Positions 61,209-64,000 of a DNA stretch of 64,000 nt are shown here, piece by piece. Location of the stretch: the NCBI RefSeq assembly GCF_003814515.1, contig NZ_RKQJ01000001.1, positions 1,054,001-1,118,000 of the forward strand. The letters are read 5' to 3'. The stretch's first letter is position 1, and each line of letters begins with the position of its first letter. Under the pieces are notes generated by a model that saw only the letters and a list, made by a program, of their open reading frames with translations, made no database searches and had not been told where the DNA came from. The position numbers and the translations under genes were made by a program. The DNA comes from Salinicoccus roseus. GTDB lineage: Bacteria > Bacillota > Bacilli > Staphylococcales > Salinicoccaceae.

Positions 61209-62163
61209 GAGTTTCCTCCTTATTGTCTCCCCATGTCAGGCATATTGCCCCCCATGTCAGGCCGCCACCAAAGCCGACCAGAACGAGGGTGTCTCCTGAC
61301 TTTATTCTACCATTTTTAACTTCATGATGGATACTAAGCGGTATTGATGCAGCCGAAGTATTTCCATATCTGTCAACTGTCACACTCATGCGGTCCTCTG
61401 GAAGACCCATGCGTTCGCGTGCTGCATTCATGATCCGGATATTCGCCTGATGCGGCACCAGCATATCGATGTCTTCCTTGGAGAGTCCCGCTTTCTCTGT
61501 CACATGGACACTGGACTCGCCCATCTGCCTGACGGCAAACTTGTAGACTTCCCGGCCATTCATCCTGATGTTGCCGTCCGCTTCATCATCGTAGAGGTAC
61601 GGTCCCCCATGCCCGTTGCTGCCGAGCTCGAAGGAATGCATTCCGTGCCCTTCCGCCACTTCACCCATGACGACGGCGCCTGCCCCGTCACCGAACAGGA
61701 CAGCTGTGGAACGGTCTTCGAAGTCGGTGATCTTGGACAGCTTGTCTGCTCCGACCACCAGTACATGATCATATGTTCCCGTCTGGATGAACTGCTGGGC
61801 TGTGACCATCCCATAAATGAAACCTGTACAGGCCGCCAGCTGGTCCATTGATGGCACCGGCCTCAAGCCAAGCCTTTTCTGAAGCAGGGTTGCGACAGTC
61901 GGGAACTGATGATCGCCTGTCGAAGTCGCCACGATGACCAGGTCGATGTCCTCTGGACCGACGCCTGAGTTCTCCAGGGCCTCCTTCGCCGCTTCATAGG
62001 CCATGTCACTCGTATCCATGTCCTCGGCAAAACGCCGTTCTTTGATGCCTGTCATCTCTGTAATCCATTCGTCGGAAGTATCAAGTATCTTTTCAAAGTC
62101 ATGGTTGGTAAATACCTTCTCCGGTACATAGGTCCCCAGACCCAGAACACCTACATTTTTCAT
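61201..62163 (-). CDS. fabH: 3-oxoacyl-[ACP] synthase III
   Basis: A 320-residue enzyme that starts fatty acid synthesis by joining acyl-CoA and malonyl-ACP. Catalytic residues are in [21 protein letters not shown] and [19 protein letters not shown] precedes the start and a FapR operator lies 24-42 bases upstream. Confidence 0.97.
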   Translation of the reverse strand: MKNVGVLGLGTYVPEKVFTNHDFEKILDTSDEWITEMTGIKERRFAEDMDTSDMAYEAAKEALENSGVGPEDIDLVIVATSTGDHQFPTVATLLQKRLGLRPVPSMDQLAACTGFIYGMVTAQQFIQTGTYDHVLVVGADKLSKITDFEDRSTAVLFGDGAGAVVMGEVAEGHGMHSFELGSNGHGGPYLYDDEADGNIRMNGREVYKFAVRQMGESSVHVTEKAGLSKEDIDMLVPHQANIRIMNAARERMGLPEDRMSVTVDRYGNTSAASIPLSIHHEVKNGRIKSGDTLVLVGFGGGLTWGAICLTWGDNKEETHG

Positions 62164-62186
62164 TTGACCACACCTTATAATCTCAT

Positions 62187-62205
62187 ATTATCACTAGGTA
62201 CTAAT
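62187..62205. promoter_or_regulatory. FapR operator upstream of fabH
   Basis: Read on the minus strand, ATTAGTACCTAGTGATAAT is close to the FapR consensus ATTAGTACCTNNTACTAAT, with one half exact. Its right end overlaps a GATAAT -10-like element. Confidence 0.85.
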
Positions 62206-62230
62206 TTATCATATTTGAAGGTGTCATACA

Positions 62231-62266
62231 ACAAAAAAAGCATCCATGCCTGGCATGGATGCTTCG
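62231..62266 (-). terminator. Terminator downstream of the OppA-like gene
   Basis: AAGCATCCATGCC and GGCATGGATGCTT form a perfect stem, with a run of seven T residues on the minus strand. Confidence 0.93.
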
Positions 62267-62275
62267 TATTTCAGC

Positions 62276-64000
62276 TTATTCAGTTTCAGTTACGCCCCAG
62301 TTATAAGGGAGTGTTTCTTCGTTGTAGCCGAGTTCGATGCTGTAGTTTGCGACTCTTTCATTTACAGGTACTACATATGATCTGTAGAGTGTCGGTACTA
62401 CCGGCATCTCCTCAACCATAAGCGCCTGCCATTCGTTGTAGATTTCCTGTCTCTGCTCTACATCGAATGCTTCAGGAGAGTTGCCCTCTTCCATCAGCTG
62501 TGTGCTTTCTTCAGTCGCATAGCGTGGGTAGTTGAATGGTACATCCGGACCGTAGAGACCGTATGGATCCACATCGGAACCGACGCCCCATGCACCCTGG
62601 TAGATGTCCACTTCAGGATCGTCGTTTTCAACCATATCGTAGAATGTGTTGAATTCGATCAGGCGGCCGTTTGTAAGCTGTACATTCAGGCCGATATCTT
62701 TCCAGGACTGGATGTAGTAGTTTGCCAGTGGTTCTGCAGTGTCGCCGCCGGACATGGAAGCGAAGTTGATCTCAAGCGGTTCGCCATCCGGTGTTTCACG
62801 GAAGCCGTCGCCATCAGTATCTTCGTATCCTGCTTCATCAAGGATCTGATTCGCCTGCTCTGGATCGTATTCAGGAACTTCCAGGCTGTCGTCATGCCAG
62901 TTTGCGTGATATGGCGTGATCAGGGATGTCGCTTTCCAGCGGAGTCCGTTGTAGAAACGCTCGCCGACTGCGTCGTTGTCCATCGCATGCCACATTGCAC
63001 GACGGAGTTCCTTGTCGCCCATCTTCATTTCTTCCGGCTTGTAGTCTACACGTCCTTCGTCTTCGTTCCACTCACCCAGTTTGAAACCGATGTAAGTGTA
63101 TGCACCTTCGATGTTTGCAAGCCATTCCACGCCTTCCATTCCCTCAACATCAGGATACTGGTCGGTCGGGAAGTTGATTGCAAAATCGACTTCTCCAGTT
63201 TCCAGAGCATTCGCTATGGAAGATGGAGATACGACAGTCAGTTCGACGCCGTCAAGGTTCGGTTCGCCTCTCCAGTAGTCTTCATACTTGGACATTACAA
63301 CCGCTTCACCCGGAGTGATGGAGTCCACTTTATATGGTCCCATTCCAAGCGGGTTCTCGCGTGTCTGTGGCGCTTCAGCCATATCTGCGATCTCTACCCC
63401 TTCATAGTGGTGCTCAGGCATAGCGTATGCCCAGAATCCACCGGCAGTGAGGGATGGTGCCAATTCCTTATAAGTAAATGTAGCAGTGTACTCATCTTCC
63501 ACTTCGATGCCGGAAATTTCTTCTGCATCTCCAGATTTGTACTCGTCATAGCCTTCGATCAGAGTGAATCCGTCAGTCGCGCCACGGATACCCGGGTATT
63601 CCGGATGTCCGATGACTTCGTATGAATAGACATAGTCATCGATTGTGACAGGTTCACCATCGTGCCAAGTGACACCTTCCTGCATAGTGAATGTAACTGT
63701 GTTATCGTCTTGATTCACTTCGTAGGTCATGGCGCCATCGTTCGTGTACTGGAAGTCTTCATCCATTGACATCAGCGGCTCATCGAAGAGGCTGATGACC
63801 TCAAAGTCAGGGTTCCCCTGGTAAAGGTTGAAGTTCAATGTACCCTCGAATGGCGTGTCTGAAGTCAGACCTACATTAAGGGTGCCTCCCTCGCTCACTT
63901 CACCATCATTAGATACGGTCTGGTTGAAGTCTTCATAGTTGTATACATCTCCTGAAGCTGAATCATCGGATCCTTCCTCCGACCCTTCTTCAGAACCTTC
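62276..64000 (-). CDS. Oligopeptide ABC transporter substrate-binding protein (OppA-like), 5' partial
   Basis: At least 574 residues, open to the window edge, so the signal peptide and lipobox are outside. It belongs to the SBP_bac_5 (OppA/DppA) family: an acidic Ser/Gly/Glu linker (EEGSEEGSDDSASGD) typical just after a lipidated cysteine, FNLYQGNPDFEVISLFDEPL, VTFTMQEGVTWHDGEPVTID, and REPNLDGVELTVV-type domain II residues. It captures peptides outside the membrane. The acidic composition fits a halotolerant host. It is separated from fabH by a terminator; other opp genes would lie beyond the edge. Confidence 0.9.
   Translation of the reverse strand, partial: EGSEEGSEEGSDDSASGDVYNYEDFNQTVSNDGEVSEGGTLNVGLTSDTPFEGTLNFNLYQGNPDFEVISLFDEPLMSMDEDFQYTNDGAMTYEVNQDDNTVTFTMQEGVTWHDGEPVTIDDYVYSYEVIGHPEYPGIRGATDGFTLIEGYDEYKSGDAEEISGIEVEDEYTATFTYKELAPSLTAGGFWAYAMPEHHYEGVEIADMAEAPQTRENPLGMGPYKVDSITPGEAVVMSKYEDYWRGEPNLDGVELTVVSPSSIANALETGEVDFAINFPTDQYPDVEGMEGVEWLANIEGAYTYIGFKLGEWNEDEGRVDYKPEEMKMGDKELRRAMWHAMDNDAVGERFYNGLRWKATSLITPYHANWHDDSLEVPEYDPEQANQILDEAGYEDTDGDGFRETPDGEPLEINFASMSGGDTAEPLANYYIQSWKDIGLNVQLTNGRLIEFNTFYDMVENDDPEVDIYQGAWGVGSDVDPYGLYGPDVPFNYPRYATEESTQLMEEGNSPEAFDVEQRQEIYNEWQALMVEEMPVVPTLYRSYVVPVNERVANYSIELGYNEETLPYNWGVTETE

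Overview
The window looks like a chromosomal segment of a moderately GC-rich member of the Staphylococcaceae, most likely Salinicoccus or a close relative. This rests on four things: the core gene order (fabH-fabF, trpS, spxA, mecA, coiA, pepF, spxH, truncated globin, CYTH protein, UPF0738, relQ, nadK, mgtE, cpaA-like, fabI; and ltaA, murE, small protein, prfC, terC, htrA), which is the Staphylococcus order as I recall it; an unmistakable RsaE/RoxS small RNA beside pepF; a lysine-type MurE motif; and FapR boxes at fabI and fabH. Coding GC is clearly higher than in Staphylococcus. No tRNA, rRNA, insertion sequence, prophage or CRISPR was seen.

Layout. 1-4.6 kb: a YjcF-type acetyltransferase, then a TPP-riboswitch operon for a ThiXYZ-like thiamin-precursor importer that ends in a flavin monooxygenase-like gene. 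4.6-13.2 kb is accessory: a DUF4956/VTC-domain pair, a TipAS-type MerR regulator, two copies of a two-gene CotF-like cassette (one behind a sigma-B-like promoter), a MarR regulator, a membrane metalloprotease with an unknown partner, ComK, and a small SigS/SigH-like sigma factor. 13.6-25 kb: a degenerate 5'-nucleotidase-like protein with KtrB, then htrA, a Mn-riboswitch TerC gene, prfC, murE, ltaA and a CapA-type protein. 25-41 kb: NERD protein, galU, a Tat cluster (TatC, GMC oxidoreductase with a cysteine cluster, Tat-signal subunit), an M23 endopeptidase, a TetR-controlled ABC exporter, an MBL hydrolase, an AI-2E-type permease, an alanine/Na+ symporter, YjcH and YjcG.

41-64 kb is the conserved block: fabI, a CPA2 antiporter, mgtE, nadK, relQ, UPF0738, CYTH protein, globin, spxH, a Crp/Fnr regulator, a ba3-type oxidase operon including a 54-residue subunit too small for usual ORF cut-offs, rsaE, pepF, coiA, mecA, spxA, trpS, fabF, fabH and a partial OppA-type lipoprotein.

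The most striking non-genic structure is a family of about 41-bp imperfect palindromes, roughly 38 copies at seven intergenic loci, five of them between convergent genes. Other points worth attention are a Crp-type site centred at -41.5 of the inferred oxidase promoter, matching the recognition helix of the Crp protein encoded about 3.6 kb away; the riboswitch-linked monooxygenase; the CotF-like cassettes in a family that does not sporulate; and the metalloprotease pair.
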